Shown here piece after piece: positions 32,437 through 41,843 of a stretch of 64,000 nucleotides of DNA. The stretch is taken from positions 39,487-103,486 of the IMG/VR virus record IMGVR_UViG_3300006846_000010; one strand, written 5' to 3'. The DNA is from a virus. Position numbers and translations under genes: made by a program. The number at the start of each line of letters is the position of its first letter. The stretch's first letter is position 1. The notes beneath the pieces were generated by a model that saw only the letters and a program-made list of their open reading frames with translations, was not told where the DNA came from and searched no databases.

Positions 32437-33567
32437 CTAGATCCGGGATGCCGCGACGCCGAAGAACGCACAGGCCAGTGCGGCGGGGTTGTGGTGCGTA
32501 GCGAGCACCTGCCGGTTGTGCGAGGCGTCATATGACGATACGTATAGCGCGTGGTTTACCGCCTCACTCAGCGACCGCAGCTCGCCGGACAGCGCGGTCT
32601 TGAGGCCGCGCGGCTCCCACGGGTACGTCCACTGCCGCAGCACGCCGAGCGTCGCGGGCTCGGTCATGTGATCCGGTACGACGATCCGACAACCCGCGTC
32701 GATGGCCTCCAGCAGGGCGAACTCGGTACCCGCCGAGAAGCCCAGACGCGTCGCCGACACGTGCACGGTGTGATGCAGCGACACATCGTAACCCTCCCCG
32801 TAGGGACCTTCGTAGTGTAGAGGTAGATCAGGCGCGGTCCACGGCTCCTCCGCGCGAAACTTCCGGTCGCCGAGGTACGTGTGTTGAAGACCGTAGGCGT
32901 AGGGGTAGCCGCCACCCGGCGACGCGCCGTGAAGACAGACATCGACGTCGAGGTGCTTGGCCAGCGCGGCAACGTGCGCCACACCCTTGTCCGGCGCGAG
33001 ACGACCGTGGAAGCCGACCAGCGGCGGCTTATCACCTCCAGGTCCGGCCGGAGGATCATACGTCGCCGACCGCAGGTTCCAGGGACGAGATAGCGGCACC
33101 AGCGTCGCGCGGTCGTCACGGACGAGCGCCTCGGGCACGTTGCCCGGGGTCTGCCAGATGACGCCCGTAGAGCGCGGCGAGCGGAGGATACGGTCCCAGT
33201 TGACGGTCGGATACAGGTTTCCGTTCAGCTGGAGCGTCCACGGCGTCTCGAGGAGCTCGAGCGTCTGGTACCACCACTCCTGCGAGCTCGGTGTCGTCTC
33301 CGCCTCGTTGACGTGTACGAGATCGAAGTTACGCGCCAGGTGTGCGATCTCGGCGGGTGTGCCCCAGTGGTCCGGGCGCCACGTCGTCGCGTCGGCGCGT
33401 TTCACGTCGGCGATGTCGCGTCCCCACTTACCGGACGGTCGGCCGGAACGCGTGGGCACGGCGATCGGCGGCGTCGGCCACTCCGGCGGCCAGCCGAGCG
33501 TCAGCTCGCGAATGTGCGTGACGGTGCCTGAGATCCAGAAGTTAGGCACCAGCATGAGTATCTTCAC
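32437..33567 (-). CDS. Glycosyltransferase, GT4 family (GT-B)
   Basis: A 376-residue protein from GTG 33567. MLVPNFWISGTVTHIRELTL is the N-terminal acceptor domain start, PPLVGFHGRLAPDKGVAHVA opens the donor domain, and AGTEFALLEAIDAGCRIVVP is the nucleotide-sugar-binding E(x)7E region. It is a full-length member. It precedes the 32420-31065 gene by 16 nt in the same operon as the kinase, HAD and nucleotidyltransferase genes. Confidence 0.8.
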   Translation of the reverse strand: MKILMLVPNFWISGTVTHIRELTLGWPPEWPTPPIAVPTRSGRPSGKWGRDIADVKRADATTWRPDHWGTPAEIAHLARNFDLVHVNEAETTPSSQEWWYQTLELLETPWTLQLNGNLYPTVNWDRILRSPRSTGVIWQTPGNVPEALVRDDRATLVPLSRPWNLRSATYDPPAGPGGDKPPLVGFHGRLAPDKGVAHVAALAKHLDVDVCLHGASPGGGYPYAYGLQHTYLGDRKFRAEEPWTAPDLPLHYEGPYGEGYDVSLHHTVHVSATRLGFSAGTEFALLEAIDAGCRIVVPDHMTEPATLGVLRQWTYPWEPRGLKTALSGELRSLSEAVNHALYVSSYDASHNRQVLATHHNPAALACAFFGVAASRI

Positions 33568-33618
33568 GTATGTGTCACCGTCTCTCGTCTACGACGTGCG
33601 CGTCGACGCGCACCGGCG

Positions 33619-33653
33619 CCGGGTCCGACTCGCGGGTGCGACGCCGGACCCGG
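33619..33653 (-). terminator. Hairpin between SSB-like gene and glycosyltransferase operon
   Basis: CCGGGTCCG and CGGACCCGG form a perfect nine-bp stem with a 17-base loop, 28 nt beyond the SSB-like stop on the minus strand. No T-run follows. It likely ends the replication operon and lets the sugar operon be controlled on its own. Confidence 0.55.
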
Positions 33654-33680
33654 TCACCTCGGTCGTACTACACGTTAGTC

Positions 33681-34394
33681 CTAGAAGGTCGGCACCGGCG
33701 GAGGTTGTGCCGGCGTCGTGACCGGTGACGCCGACGGCGTCGCCGGTCCCGCCCCGACCGTCGGGGCCTGACCTACCGTCGGGGTGGTCGGGGCGACCGG
33801 AGATGTGGAAACTACGGGAGCCACCGGAACCGGAGGACCGGACCGCGTCACAGAGGAAGCTCCGGGCACCGGCGGACCGGCGGGTGGGCCGACCGGTCCT
33901 CCCGGGACCGGAGGACCGGCCGGAGCTCCCGACAGCAACTGCTTGTCCACGACCGGTCGCGCGTTGGCGCCGGGCACCGCAGCAAATGACACGATCTCGT
34001 TGCGATCTTGTCCCTGGAACTGACGCGTCCCGATCTCGGCCTTCACGGCCCGGTCCGGCAGCTGCGCGGCGATGATCTGGAGGCCGTCTTCGACGTCGAG
34101 CTCCGCGGCCTCCAGCTCCCGGAAGAACTGGTCGTCGAAGCCGAACGCCGCCAGCTTCCGGAAGAACAGGTTAAGTGCGAAGCTGTTGTCCGGCGAGAAC
34201 ACCAGGTTGGTGAACGCCGACTTGCCGAATTGTGGTCCGTCATCCACCTTGAACTGACAGTAGATCATCAAGGACCCGGTGCTGGCGGTCTTACAGGTCG
34301 CCTTCGCGCAGACGAGACGGTACCAGTCGTCCGGTAGCGGGCGGGTGGCATCGTCCGCCTGCTTCTTAAGTGCGCCCCACGTTGTCCCGGTCAT
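33681..34394 (-). CDS. Single-stranded DNA-binding-like protein with proline-rich tail
   Basis: A 237-residue protein from ATG 34394. Residues 20-145 resemble the DUF669/OB-type phage SSB group (WYRLVCAKATCKTASTGSL, then FTNLVFSPDNSFALNLFFRK). Residues 150-237 are Pro/Val/Gly-rich and end PPPVPTF, in the place where SSBs have a protein-docking tip. It is followed on the replication strand by genes for a RecA-like ATPase, nuclease and helicase, which fits a recombination and replication role. Confidence 0.6.
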   Translation of the reverse strand: MTGTTWGALKKQADDATRPLPDDWYRLVCAKATCKTASTGSLMIYCQFKVDDGPQFGKSAFTNLVFSPDNSFALNLFFRKLAAFGFDDQFFRELEAAELDVEDGLQIIAAQLPDRAVKAEIGTRQFQGQDRNEIVSFAAVPGANARPVVDKQLLSGAPAGPPVPGGPVGPPAGPPVPGASSVTRSGPPVPVAPVVSTSPVAPTTPTVGQAPTVGAGPATPSASPVTTPAQPPPVPTF

Positions 34395-34402
34395 ACATCC
34401 TC

Positions 34403-35215
34403 CTAGCTCGAGCCGTTCGGCGGACCGAACAGCTGTTCCATCATTCTACCGATGTGTGGGTGGTCCACGATGTCGGGCAGGGCACCCTGGAACCGCTCGC
34501 CCGACACGATCGTAGGACTGATGCCCTCGGCGATCATCAACTGCTTAAACCGCGCCGTCGTGGTCCCCTGGTCATCCACCGTTACGTTGGTGAACAGGTA
34601 GCCGCAGCAGTCGACCAGGTACGGCAGCGAATGCCCGATCTGTCCCTGCATCGCGGGACGCCACTGGTTATCCTTCATCGCCGTCTCGGCGATAAAGACC
34701 ACGCAGCGCAGCGGATTGGGGTTGGGCAGCAGCACCAGGTCGCGTATGTCACGGATCAACTGATCCATGTTGACCAGTAAAGCCTCCCAGTTCTCCCATC
34801 CCTTCATGCTTCCGCTGGGTGCGAGGTGTCGCTTCAGCCTCCGCTGAGCCTCCGTAATGGAGTCCAGCACGATCGACCTAAAGTCGTGCTGGTCGGTCCG
34901 GGATAGATACTGATACGCTGCGGTGAGTGTGGTCCACTTACGCACGATCACGTGACAGAAGTCCCACGTTCCGTCCCAGCGGGGAGGCGGACCAACCAGC
35001 GGATCCCACTCCACACGACGCAGCGGAACGCCCGTTCGGTAGCCGGCCTCTCGTACGAACTTCCAACCTCCTTCGGCGTCCAGGACGCAGATGGGCATGG
35101 GTGCCGTCGTGGACAGCGTCGACTTACCCGCCTTCGACACAGCGTGAATAAGCCACGCCACTGTGTCATAGTTATACAGCGCCGACGTCGACATCTCGGT
35201 GGTTGCTCCGGTCAC
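34403..35215 (-). CDS. RecA-like ATPase (Sak4-type recombinase candidate)
   Basis: A 270-residue single-domain ATPase. The Walker A is SKAGKST (residues about 27-33). RSIVLDSITEAQRRL gives a Walker B-like strand, and RCVVFIAETAMKDNQWRP resembles the sensor strand. Size and neighbouring SSB-like gene match Sak4-type single-strand annealing ATPases. The start GTG 35215 overlaps the previous stop (GTGA). Confidence 0.7.
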   Translation of the reverse strand: MTGATTEMSTSALYNYDTVAWLIHAVSKAGKSTLSTTAPMPICVLDAEGGWKFVREAGYRTGVPLRRVEWDPLVGPPPRWDGTWDFCHVIVRKWTTLTAAYQYLSRTDQHDFRSIVLDSITEAQRRLKRHLAPSGSMKGWENWEALLVNMDQLIRDIRDLVLLPNPNPLRCVVFIAETAMKDNQWRPAMQGQIGHSLPYLVDCCGYLFTNVTVDDQGTTTARFKQLMIAEGISPTIVSGERFQGALPDIVDHPHIGRMMEQLFGPPNGSS

Positions 35216-35670
35216 AGCTTAACGCACCTCTCGCACTTCCAGTCGCTGTGCTTCTCGCCTCCGCCGCGCATGGGACCGGGGCGCCGCACGAGTGCGATCC
35301 AGTCACCTACGAACATGTCCCGCTCGCAGCTTCCGCACCGCCGGGTGACGCGCGCCTGCGTCCACGCCGAGATGATGTCGGCCCCTTCCCACCGGCGTAG
35401 CCACTCGATCTGACGAAACAGAGCGTCATCGCCGGGACACGTCTCATGTACGTAAAGCACAGGTTGCAGACCCGGACGTCTCGCCTGTACGATTAGGTCC
35501 CCGGGCGACACGGTTAGACCACAGTCATCACACCTATTCTGCCGCCGGGCGCCGAACGGAAAGTCATCCCGTTCCGGAGGTCCGTGCATCTGTCGGTCCG
35601 CCAGCGCCAGCAGCACCGACCGACCTACGGTCAGCTTACGGTATCGGACGGGCGCATCACTTGTCGTCAA
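35212..35670 (-). CDS. Protein with two zinc-binding modules
   Basis: A 152-residue protein with a TTG start at 35670 behind GGGAG. Two modules share a layout: CDDCGLTVSPGDLIVQARRP ending in HETC, and CGSCERDMFVGDWIALVRRP ending in CERC. The repeated GDxIxxxRRPG core suggests an internal duplication. Nucleic-acid binding or a clamp-like role is possible; no catalytic residues seen. Confidence 0.6.
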   Translation of the reverse strand: MTTSDAPVRYRKLTVGRSVLLALADRQMHGPPERDDFPFGARRQNRCDDCGLTVSPGDLIVQARRPGLQPVLYVHETCPGDDALFRQIEWLRRWEGADIISAWTQARVTRRCGSCERDMFVGDWIALVRRPGPMRGGGEKHSDWKCERCVKL

Positions 35671-35673
35671 TCG

Positions 35674-37104
35674 CTACACTCCCTTCAGGTAGTAACCCGT
35701 AGGATCTCCCTCGACGAAGTACGCGGCGAGCGCGCTCTCCACCCGGGAGCCGTCATCAAACATCGAGCAGTGTCGGTTGAAGTTACACCGGTACGTGCAA
35801 TCCGAGTCCGGCAGCGGGTACGCGACGAGGTTCGGCGACACACCGGCGTCGAGCCGCTCGCGCAGTGCGAGGAGGTCGTGGACGACGCCGCGCAGCCTCA
35901 CCTCAAACGCGTCCAGCTCGACGACGCTGTGGTGAACCTCAACTCGCTTATAGAACGGCGGCGTCGCCGTCGCGGTCCGCTTAACCCGACGCATCATGTT
36001 GTACAGCGCGCCGACGCACCGGACGTTCTCGTCCTGGTAGCGCTCGAGCGTCATGTAGAACAGCATCTGCTCGTCCAGCGGAAGCATCCGTACCGCCGCA
36101 CCGAAGGCCCCGAGTGTCTTATGGTCCATGAAGAGGCGTAGGCCGTCCGAGACACGGCGGACACGGGCATCGATCTTACCGACCAGCCGGACGTTAGGCA
36201 TACCCGGCAACTCCGCCTCGAGGAACTGCTCGGAGCCGACCACCTGGAGGTCCGAGTCCTCGCCGGTCTCCGCGAGCCACTCGACGTATCCCTCCACCAT
36301 GATACGCTCGAGGTCGGACTCCTTCTTAAATGCGTCGGCAACATCGCTCGGTACCATCTCAGACTCCGGATATCGGTCGCAGATCGCCTGCCAGTCAAAC
36401 GCGATCACGTTTTCGATCGCGTCGCGTACGTCGACGCGCAGCGCCGTGTCGCCGTGGTAGTGCCACCGCAGCGCGCGGTGGATCCGGTCCCCGACGGCAC
36501 GAGCCCCGGTGTTGGGTTCGGAGATCGGCGTGAGACGACGGTAGTACGAGAGCCACCACGAGCGCCGGCAGCGACGGAAGAGGCGAAGCTCGCTGTTCGA
36601 CAGCCGTGTGATGCCGTCTCGCTGGGTGAGTTGCCACGGCGACAGCGGAACCTGTACGAGAGGCTCGGCGGGAATGTCACTCACGTTGACTAGGCTCGGT
36701 GACAGCGACACCGAACTGATACCCGGAAACACCACGACGGGATCATCGTGAAACTGGATCACGGAAGTGCGAACCGGCGGCTCGGTTGTCGTGGTAACGT
36801 CGACCCACTGGATGAGCTCCAGGTCCTCCTCGAGCAGGTCGTTCGTGGCCGCCGGTGCGCCCGTTACGGTCTCCGGTACGGCGAGCTGTCCGGGTGACTC
36901 ACCGACCTTCGAGGTGTCTTCCGACGGAAACGCGATCAGCAGCCGCTCCAGCTCGCCGGCCTTGAACCGACCGTGCGTCTCGATCCGCCAGACCGCGGCG
37001 GGTTTTACATCGGCGGCCTCGGCGAAGCGCTCTCGTGATAACCCGGAGGTCTTACGGATCTTAGCCCAGTGCGCCGCGACCTGTGGGTCAGACTCAGCAG
37101 CCAC
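35674..37104 (-). CDS. PD-(D/E)XK nuclease (Cas4/RecB type) with N-terminal HTH
   Basis: A 476-residue protein. Residues 10-60 resemble an XRE-like helix-turn-helix (SRERFAEAADVKPAAVWRIE). After a linker comes the nuclease: LSNSELRLFRRCRRSWWL, AVGDRIHRALR (motif His), LVGKIDARV (Asp) and LFMDHKT (D-x-K). The first Cys in FRRCRR plus CTYRCNFNRHC near the C terminus could bind a 4Fe-4S cluster as in Cas4 and AddB. Likely an exonuclease in recombination. The start lies within the next tiny gene. Confidence 0.8.
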   Translation of the reverse strand: MAAESDPQVAAHWAKIRKTSGLSRERFAEAADVKPAAVWRIETHGRFKAGELERLLIAFPSEDTSKVGESPGQLAVPETVTGAPAATNDLLEEDLELIQWVDVTTTTEPPVRTSVIQFHDDPVVVFPGISSVSLSPSLVNVSDIPAEPLVQVPLSPWQLTQRDGITRLSNSELRLFRRCRRSWWLSYYRRLTPISEPNTGARAVGDRIHRALRWHYHGDTALRVDVRDAIENVIAFDWQAICDRYPESEMVPSDVADAFKKESDLERIMVEGYVEWLAETGEDSDLQVVGSEQFLEAELPGMPNVRLVGKIDARVRRVSDGLRLFMDHKTLGAFGAAVRMLPLDEQMLFYMTLERYQDENVRCVGALYNMMRRVKRTATATPPFYKRVEVHHSVVELDAFEVRLRGVVHDLLALRERLDAGVSPNLVAYPLPDSDCTYRCNFNRHCSMFDDGSRVESALAAYFVEGDPTGYYLKGV

Positions 37105-37225
37105 TGGCCACCGCCAGCACGCACCAAATCACCGTCGTGCACACCATGCCAACCGCTATGAGAAGTCCGAGTAGGACCAGACCGGGGTGGATCGAGGTGT
37201 CATGATCGTCGTCTCTGTCGGTCAT
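37094..37225 (-). CDS. Tiny single-pass membrane protein in replication operon
   Basis: A 43-residue protein from ATG 37225, which overlaps the helicase stop (ATGA). Acidic N terminus (TDRDDDHDTSIHPG), then one hydrophobic span (VLLGLLIAVGMVCTTVIWCV). It runs ten nt into the nuclease gene. The tight coupling to two real genes supports it; function unknown. Confidence 0.6.
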   Translation of the reverse strand: MTDRDDDHDTSIHPGLVLLGLLIAVGMVCTTVIWCVLAVASGC

Positions 37226-39240
37226 TCGGAACTCTCCGGTAGTCCTAGGAAGCTGTTCACAACCCTGCTCTCCGCCAGGTCGAGACGGTACGCCTCGTCG
37301 GGCTTGATGCCCGCCGCGTGAAGTCTCGCCCGGTCCCGTGTGATCTCGTCGAGCCGCTCCCACTTACTGACAAGTCGTGGGTAGAGCGTCGTCTCCTCGA
37401 TCGTATCACGTGCTACGTACTCGACGATGTGCACCGAGTCATGTACCTCTGATCCGATCCGGTGCACGCGACCGTCCAGCTGCACGTTCTTGAGCATGGA
37501 CCACGACCGCTGGACGCACAGCAGCGTGTCGGCGCACTGGAGACCGTCGAGACCGACGCCGCCCGCGCCGATCGTGAGTAGCACAGCTTGGATGCGCTCC
37601 TCGTTGAACCGGCGGATGACGTCTTGACGTTCATACGTGTCGCCGACGTCGCCGGCTATGACGCCGAACGGGATCTTCAACTTGATGAGTCGCTTCTCGG
37701 CGAGGCCGATGAGCTGGCGCGACTCGGCGGCCACAACGACACGCCGACCTCCGAGTGACAGTAGATCCTCCTCCAGCGCATCCAGCTTGCTGGACGGCTC
37801 GGCGAGCGTCACAACGCATTTCAGTCGCCGAGAACATCCTTCATTGTGATACTTGTCGCCCGTGGTCGTGCACCAACACTCGGACCCGGGACAGTTGGTG
37901 ACGTGGCGCGTACCGCCGTTAGCCGCACAGTCACACATCTCACGGGTCGGGATGAGTTGCTCGACCCACTCCACGTTCGCGTAGGACGAAGACAGCTGTA
38001 GCAACCGGGTCGCCTTCACGAGGTTATTCGGCGACACAAGGATTTGACCGTCATCGGTCACCGCAATGCTTCGTGCGTGCATCTCACGGTAGACGGACGC
38101 CTGGCGCGGAGACATGTCCACCCAGCGGACCGATCGCACGATCGGGGGAAGCTGGTCGAGTACGACGGCCTTCGGCGTCCGGCGAAACCGTGGGTCGATG
38201 ATGCGAAAGAATTCATCACGTGTGTCGGGTGCGACACCTACGATGTCGAGACCGCCGTGCGCGTTCCACGCTCTTAAGGCATATCTGTCCACAAACTGTG
38301 TCTTAGTGGGATGCTCACGCGGTACGAGAAAGTGCATGATCGACCAGACGTCGCCGACGTTCGACGCGATCGGCGTTCCGGTGGTCGCCCAGCGACGTCG
38401 CACCGACGGGTCGTGACCGACGGACCAGCACGCCCGGGTCTGCTTCGACAGCGGGTTGACGATCGAGTGCGCCTCGTCCAGAATCACCGTGCGGAACCCG
38501 AAACCGTTCAGCGGCTTAGGGTGAACCTCACAGCGTGCCGGTGTGAGTTTCTCCTCACCGCGCTTCTTATCGCACTCCCGGCAGCGCTTCAGGCGTGTGG
38601 ACCCGTACGGCGCGAGCCGGGCCAGCAGCCGCACGGCCTCGGTGTTCACGATCACGACGGCACCCGGGTCCTGACGCGCCCGCTCGAGCATCTTACGTCG
38701 ACCTACCGTGCCGCCGGTGAGCACGTAGGGCGTCACCGGCGTTTGCCACAGTGCGATCTGACGCTCCCACCCCAGCTTCACACCGTTGGGGCAGATCACC
38801 AGGGCCGGCAGGGCGTCGGCTGGGTCCAGCTCTGTTAGTCCCTGGATGACAGCTAGTACCTGTGCCGTCTTACCGAGACCTAAGTCGTCCGCGAGTAACC
38901 CACCCTCGCCGCACCCGAGGAGGAACTCGGCTCCGGCCGTCTGGAAGTCGTAGAGCCTGTCACTCCAGCCGTCCACACGTGTCAGCCGGCTACGCATCTC
39001 CAGCGACGGACCGACCCGCTGCGACCACTCCCGCTGTGACCACAGGGCCAGCTCGTCACCGACCTCGAGGGTGTTGCGGAACAGACCGCGTAGCTGGAGA
39101 CACGCTGCCCACGTAAGTGGTACGAACCACATCTTATCGTCCGGGCTCCAGCGGGCACCGGGAACTTGCTTGACCAGCTCAGCCTCGGTCCACCGTGTAG
39201 TTAGTGCGATCCGGTCGCCGAGAACGTCGGCGTGAGGCAC
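37222..39240 (-). CDS. SNF2/DEAD-type DNA helicase
   Basis: A 672-residue superfamily 2 helicase from GTG 39240. LLADDLGLGKTAQVLAV is the Walker A, ILDEAHSIVNP the DEAH box, and ATGTPIASNV motif III. ERIQAVLLTIGAGGVGLDGL and VQRSWSMLKNVQLDGRVHRI are motifs V and VI. Cys clusters after residue 210 (CRECDKK) and near 440 may bind zinc. The first 100 residues (WSPDDKMWFVPL) resemble a HARP-type annealing domain. Likely replication-fork remodelling. Confidence 0.85.
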   Translation of the reverse strand: MPHADVLGDRIALTTRWTEAELVKQVPGARWSPDDKMWFVPLTWAACLQLRGLFRNTLEVGDELALWSQREWSQRVGPSLEMRSRLTRVDGWSDRLYDFQTAGAEFLLGCGEGGLLADDLGLGKTAQVLAVIQGLTELDPADALPALVICPNGVKLGWERQIALWQTPVTPYVLTGGTVGRRKMLERARQDPGAVVIVNTEAVRLLARLAPYGSTRLKRCRECDKKRGEEKLTPARCEVHPKPLNGFGFRTVILDEAHSIVNPLSKQTRACWSVGHDPSVRRRWATTGTPIASNVGDVWSIMHFLVPREHPTKTQFVDRYALRAWNAHGGLDIVGVAPDTRDEFFRIIDPRFRRTPKAVVLDQLPPIVRSVRWVDMSPRQASVYREMHARSIAVTDDGQILVSPNNLVKATRLLQLSSSYANVEWVEQLIPTREMCDCAANGGTRHVTNCPGSECWCTTTGDKYHNEGCSRRLKCVVTLAEPSSKLDALEEDLLSLGGRRVVVAAESRQLIGLAEKRLIKLKIPFGVIAGDVGDTYERQDVIRRFNEERIQAVLLTIGAGGVGLDGLQCADTLLCVQRSWSMLKNVQLDGRVHRIGSEVHDSVHIVEYVARDTIEETTLYPRLVSKWERLDEITRDRARLHAAGIKPDEAYRLDLAESRVVNSFLGLPESSE

Positions 39241-39404
39241 TAGGCTACGTCTTCTCGAACGTGTTGGTCGATGAACCGGTGATACGCCGGGTAGGCGACT
39301 CGAAACTCTCGGACCAGTCGGGTCGCCTCGACCTCGGTTACGGTGCGGTTCGGTGGAAACTCACGTGTGGGTTGCGTGTCACCGATGTTAGACGCATCAC
39401 TCAT
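39240..39404 (-). CDS. Short protein ahead of the helicase
   Basis: A 54-residue protein. ATG 39404 is chosen because GAGGAG lies 6 nt upstream. MSDASNIGDTQPTREFPPNR then a helix (VTEVEATRLVREFRVAYPAY). Its TAG shares one base with the helicase GTG, so translation is coupled. No known domain. Confidence 0.5.
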   Translation of the reverse strand: MSDASNIGDTQPTREFPPNRTVTEVEATRLVREFRVAYPAYHRFIDQHVREDVA

Positions 39405-39445
39405 CGTCGACTCCTCGATCATCGGACGGTGCGAGTTAGATCCTA

Positions 39446-39922
39446 TCAGGTTAGCGGTTCGGGTCCCAGCAGGCGAACGTACCTCGCCGGATCGGTGAGG
39501 GACAACGCCAGGGCGACCTGGCCACACGCACGACGCACGTGGTCGGGTGCACCTATGATCCACCAGCCCAGCCGGGTGAGCACGTCACGCGCGGCGAACG
39601 GGTCGGCGTCTGCGGATCCCTGCACACGAAACGCGGTAGGTTCGTGGTGGCGGGCGATGAACCGCGCGGCGCCGATCAGCTCCAACGCGTCTGGCTGAGA
39701 TGTTCGCGCCCGACCACCTACGATCGTAAACCTCTCCATCGCGATGATGCCGGGCGGATGCTTGCCGTAGAACGTCGTCAGCAGGGCGTCCTCGGCTTCG
39801 ATGCGGGTTAACTCACACGCCTCGAAGTGGTCGTCGGCCCACAGCCGGGCGAAACCCACGTGAATGCCGGGATCGACGCCGACGATCACGAAGGCGGGCG
39901 GCCGGGTGGGTGGCGCGGTCAC
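39446..39922 (-). CDS. RuvC-like Holliday-junction nuclease
   Basis: A 158-residue RNase H-fold protein starting at GTG 39922. FVIVGVDPGIHVGFARL supplies the first Asp, GIIAMERFTIVGG the Glu, and DPFAARDVLTRLGWW the last Asp pair. That order and length match RuvC-like resolvases of actinophages. It would resolve recombination intermediates before packaging. Translation is coupled to the tiny gene upstream. Confidence 0.8.
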   Translation of the reverse strand: MTAPPTRPPAFVIVGVDPGIHVGFARLWADDHFEACELTRIEAEDALLTTFYGKHPPGIIAMERFTIVGGRARTSQPDALELIGAARFIARHHEPTAFRVQGSADADPFAARDVLTRLGWWIIGAPDHVRRACGQVALALSLTDPARYVRLLGPEPLT

Positions 39923-40011
39923 GAGAACCACACGTAGAGGATGATGAGGGTAACGCACGCCCAGATCACGAGGATCTGCGTGACCACGGGAGGCCAGCTC
40001 GGGCGTCTCAC
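39919..40011 (-). CDS. Tiny single-pass membrane protein between polymerase and RuvC genes
   Basis: A 30-residue frame from GTG 40011, which overlaps the polymerase stop (GTGA), to TGA 39921-39919, which overlaps the RuvC start in the same way. Sequence: a short basic start (VRRPSWPPV), then the hydrophobic ILVIWACVTLIILYVWF. Filling the gap between two genes exactly by start-stop overlaps makes it likely real. Confidence 0.55.
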   Translation of the reverse strand: MRRPSWPPVVTQILVIWACVTLIILYVWFS

Positions 40012-41834
40012 GCGGCGACCTGCGCGTGCTGCTCACTCCAGTCGAGCTTGGACCCCCACCTCTCGCCGAACGACACGGACGCGGTGATCGGCACCGACAG
40101 CATCTGGTCGTCATTCATGATCTTCTGTAGGATGTGCACCGCGTCGAGGACATGCTCGCCGGGTACGTCGAGCAGTACCTCATCGTGAACGGTCGCGAAC
40201 ATGTACGGGCCGAGACCGGCCGCGTCAAGCTGCACCAGCTTCATCTTGTTGATCTCGGCCGCACCACCCTGGGTGAGGTAGTTGATGAGGGCATACTCCT
40301 TGCGGCGATCCGCGACGTACCGGCGGTTGGTGAAGGGTGACCGGGCGTACGCGATGCCCTCGGTGGCTTGCTGCCCCAAGGCTAGCTCGAGAACGGTGTC
40401 TTGAAATTGCCGCACACCCGGGTAGAGCTGATCGAAGCGCTGGAGGAACGAACGCGCCTGTGGTACCGGGATCCCGGCGGTCTGGGCGAACTTGTTAACG
40501 CCTGCCGAGTAGATCTTGGCGTAACCCGCGTTCTTGGTGATCTGGCGGCGCTTGTCCTGCTTAGTGATTGTCTCATCCTCGTAGATCTGGCGAGCAAGTG
40601 TCACGAAGAAGTCTTGCGGCAGCTTGAACGCCTCGATCATCGCGAACTCCTGCGCGAAGTGCGCCAGCAGCCGCATCTCGATCTGGTCGAAGTCGCACAT
40701 GATCAGACAGCCGTGTGTGAGTGCGTTCGCAACCGGGGTCAGGTTGGGATCCCAGGGACCGTAGCGCGTTACGATACAGTTACGCACCAGGTCGGCGAAC
40801 GGCGTGGAGCCGGCGCGCGGCAGGTTCTGCAGGTTGGGGTCGCTGCACGACATACGCGACGTTCGGGCGCCCAGTGTGTTGAACGACGGGTGAATGAGAC
40901 TGTTCACGTCTGAGCGTTCGACGTAGAACCGGAGGTACGTGGATGACATCTTCTGGGCGCGCCGGCGACCGAGGACGGCCGTCGCTAGCGGGTGATCGAT
41001 GCCCTCCAGCACCTCGGCATCCAGCGACTTCGCGCCGGCCTGGGTCGCCTTCGAGAAGCGGTAGCCCTCCTCCTCGAGGATACCTACGATCGCCGCGTTG
41101 GAGCCGGGCTTGACCCGGTACGTGTCTCGACACCACCGCTCCACGCTCTCGCAGTACCGCTCCAACTTACCGTGGTGCTCTTGCGCGTAGGGCACGTCCA
41201 CCCGGGTACCGTAGGTTCGCATGCGTTCGACCACCCAGAGGACGGCCATCTCCAGGTCGTACGCCGCGGGCGCCTCGGACAGGACGCGCGGTCGGTGGTA
41301 GCCATCCAGAGCGTACGTCAGCACCGGGTCCAGCGCGGCGTACGTCCAGTACTCGGGGAACTCGACCGGTACCGTCGCCCAGTCGAAGCCCGTGCCGCCG
41401 AGCTCGAGCTGCAGCCCGGCGGCGCGCGGGTCCACGTGGCGGGCCGCCTGTGACTTGAGCGCCATCGACATGTGTGACTCGTTGACTCGTGACTGCACCA
41501 TCGTGTCATGAGTCCGGTGACGCGGCACCTCGATACCACACGAGTTGGCCAGCATCGACGTGTCGAACGGCGCGTTGTGTCCGATGAGGTCGCCCTGCCA
41601 GTTGGCGAACACCCAGCGGGCCACGCCGAGCCAGTCATCCCGGTCGAACGCCCACCCCGCCGCGTCGTCGCCGAACTGGATGAGGCGAACTCGGTCACGG
41701 ATCGTATCCAGACCCGACGTCTCCGTGTCGAAGGCGATCGCATCGTTCTCGCGGCGCCGGCCGAGCCACTCTCTGAAGGCGAGCACCTCATCCAGTGAGT
41801 TGACGAGGTGAAGTTCGACATCATCGAGGATCAA
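40008..41834 (-). CDS. polA: DNA polymerase, family A
   Basis: A 608-residue polymerase with a TTG start at 41834 behind AGGAGAGTAGC. The 3'-5' exonuclease part shows AFDTETSGLDTIRDR and GHNAPFDTSML (residues about 34-100). The polymerase part shows IMCDFDQIEMRLLAHF (motif A), KQDKRRQITKNAGYAKIYSA (motif B) and TVHDEVLLD (motif C). Short against bacterial Pol I because there is no 5' nuclease domain. This is the replicative polymerase candidate of the phage. Confidence 0.92.
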   Translation of the reverse strand: MILDDVELHLVNSLDEVLAFREWLGRRRENDAIAFDTETSGLDTIRDRVRLIQFGDDAAGWAFDRDDWLGVARWVFANWQGDLIGHNAPFDTSMLANSCGIEVPRHRTHDTMVQSRVNESHMSMALKSQAARHVDPRAAGLQLELGGTGFDWATVPVEFPEYWTYAALDPVLTYALDGYHRPRVLSEAPAAYDLEMAVLWVVERMRTYGTRVDVPYAQEHHGKLERYCESVERWCRDTYRVKPGSNAAIVGILEEEGYRFSKATQAGAKSLDAEVLEGIDHPLATAVLGRRRAQKMSSTYLRFYVERSDVNSLIHPSFNTLGARTSRMSCSDPNLQNLPRAGSTPFADLVRNCIVTRYGPWDPNLTPVANALTHGCLIMCDFDQIEMRLLAHFAQEFAMIEAFKLPQDFFVTLARQIYEDETITKQDKRRQITKNAGYAKIYSAGVNKFAQTAGIPVPQARSFLQRFDQLYPGVRQFQDTVLELALGQQATEGIAYARSPFTNRRYVADRRKEYALINYLTQGGAAEINKMKLVQLDAAGLGPYMFATVHDEVLLDVPGEHVLDAVHILQKIMNDDQMLSVPITASVSFGERWGSKLDWSEQHAQVAA

Positions 41835-41843
41835 GCTACTCTC

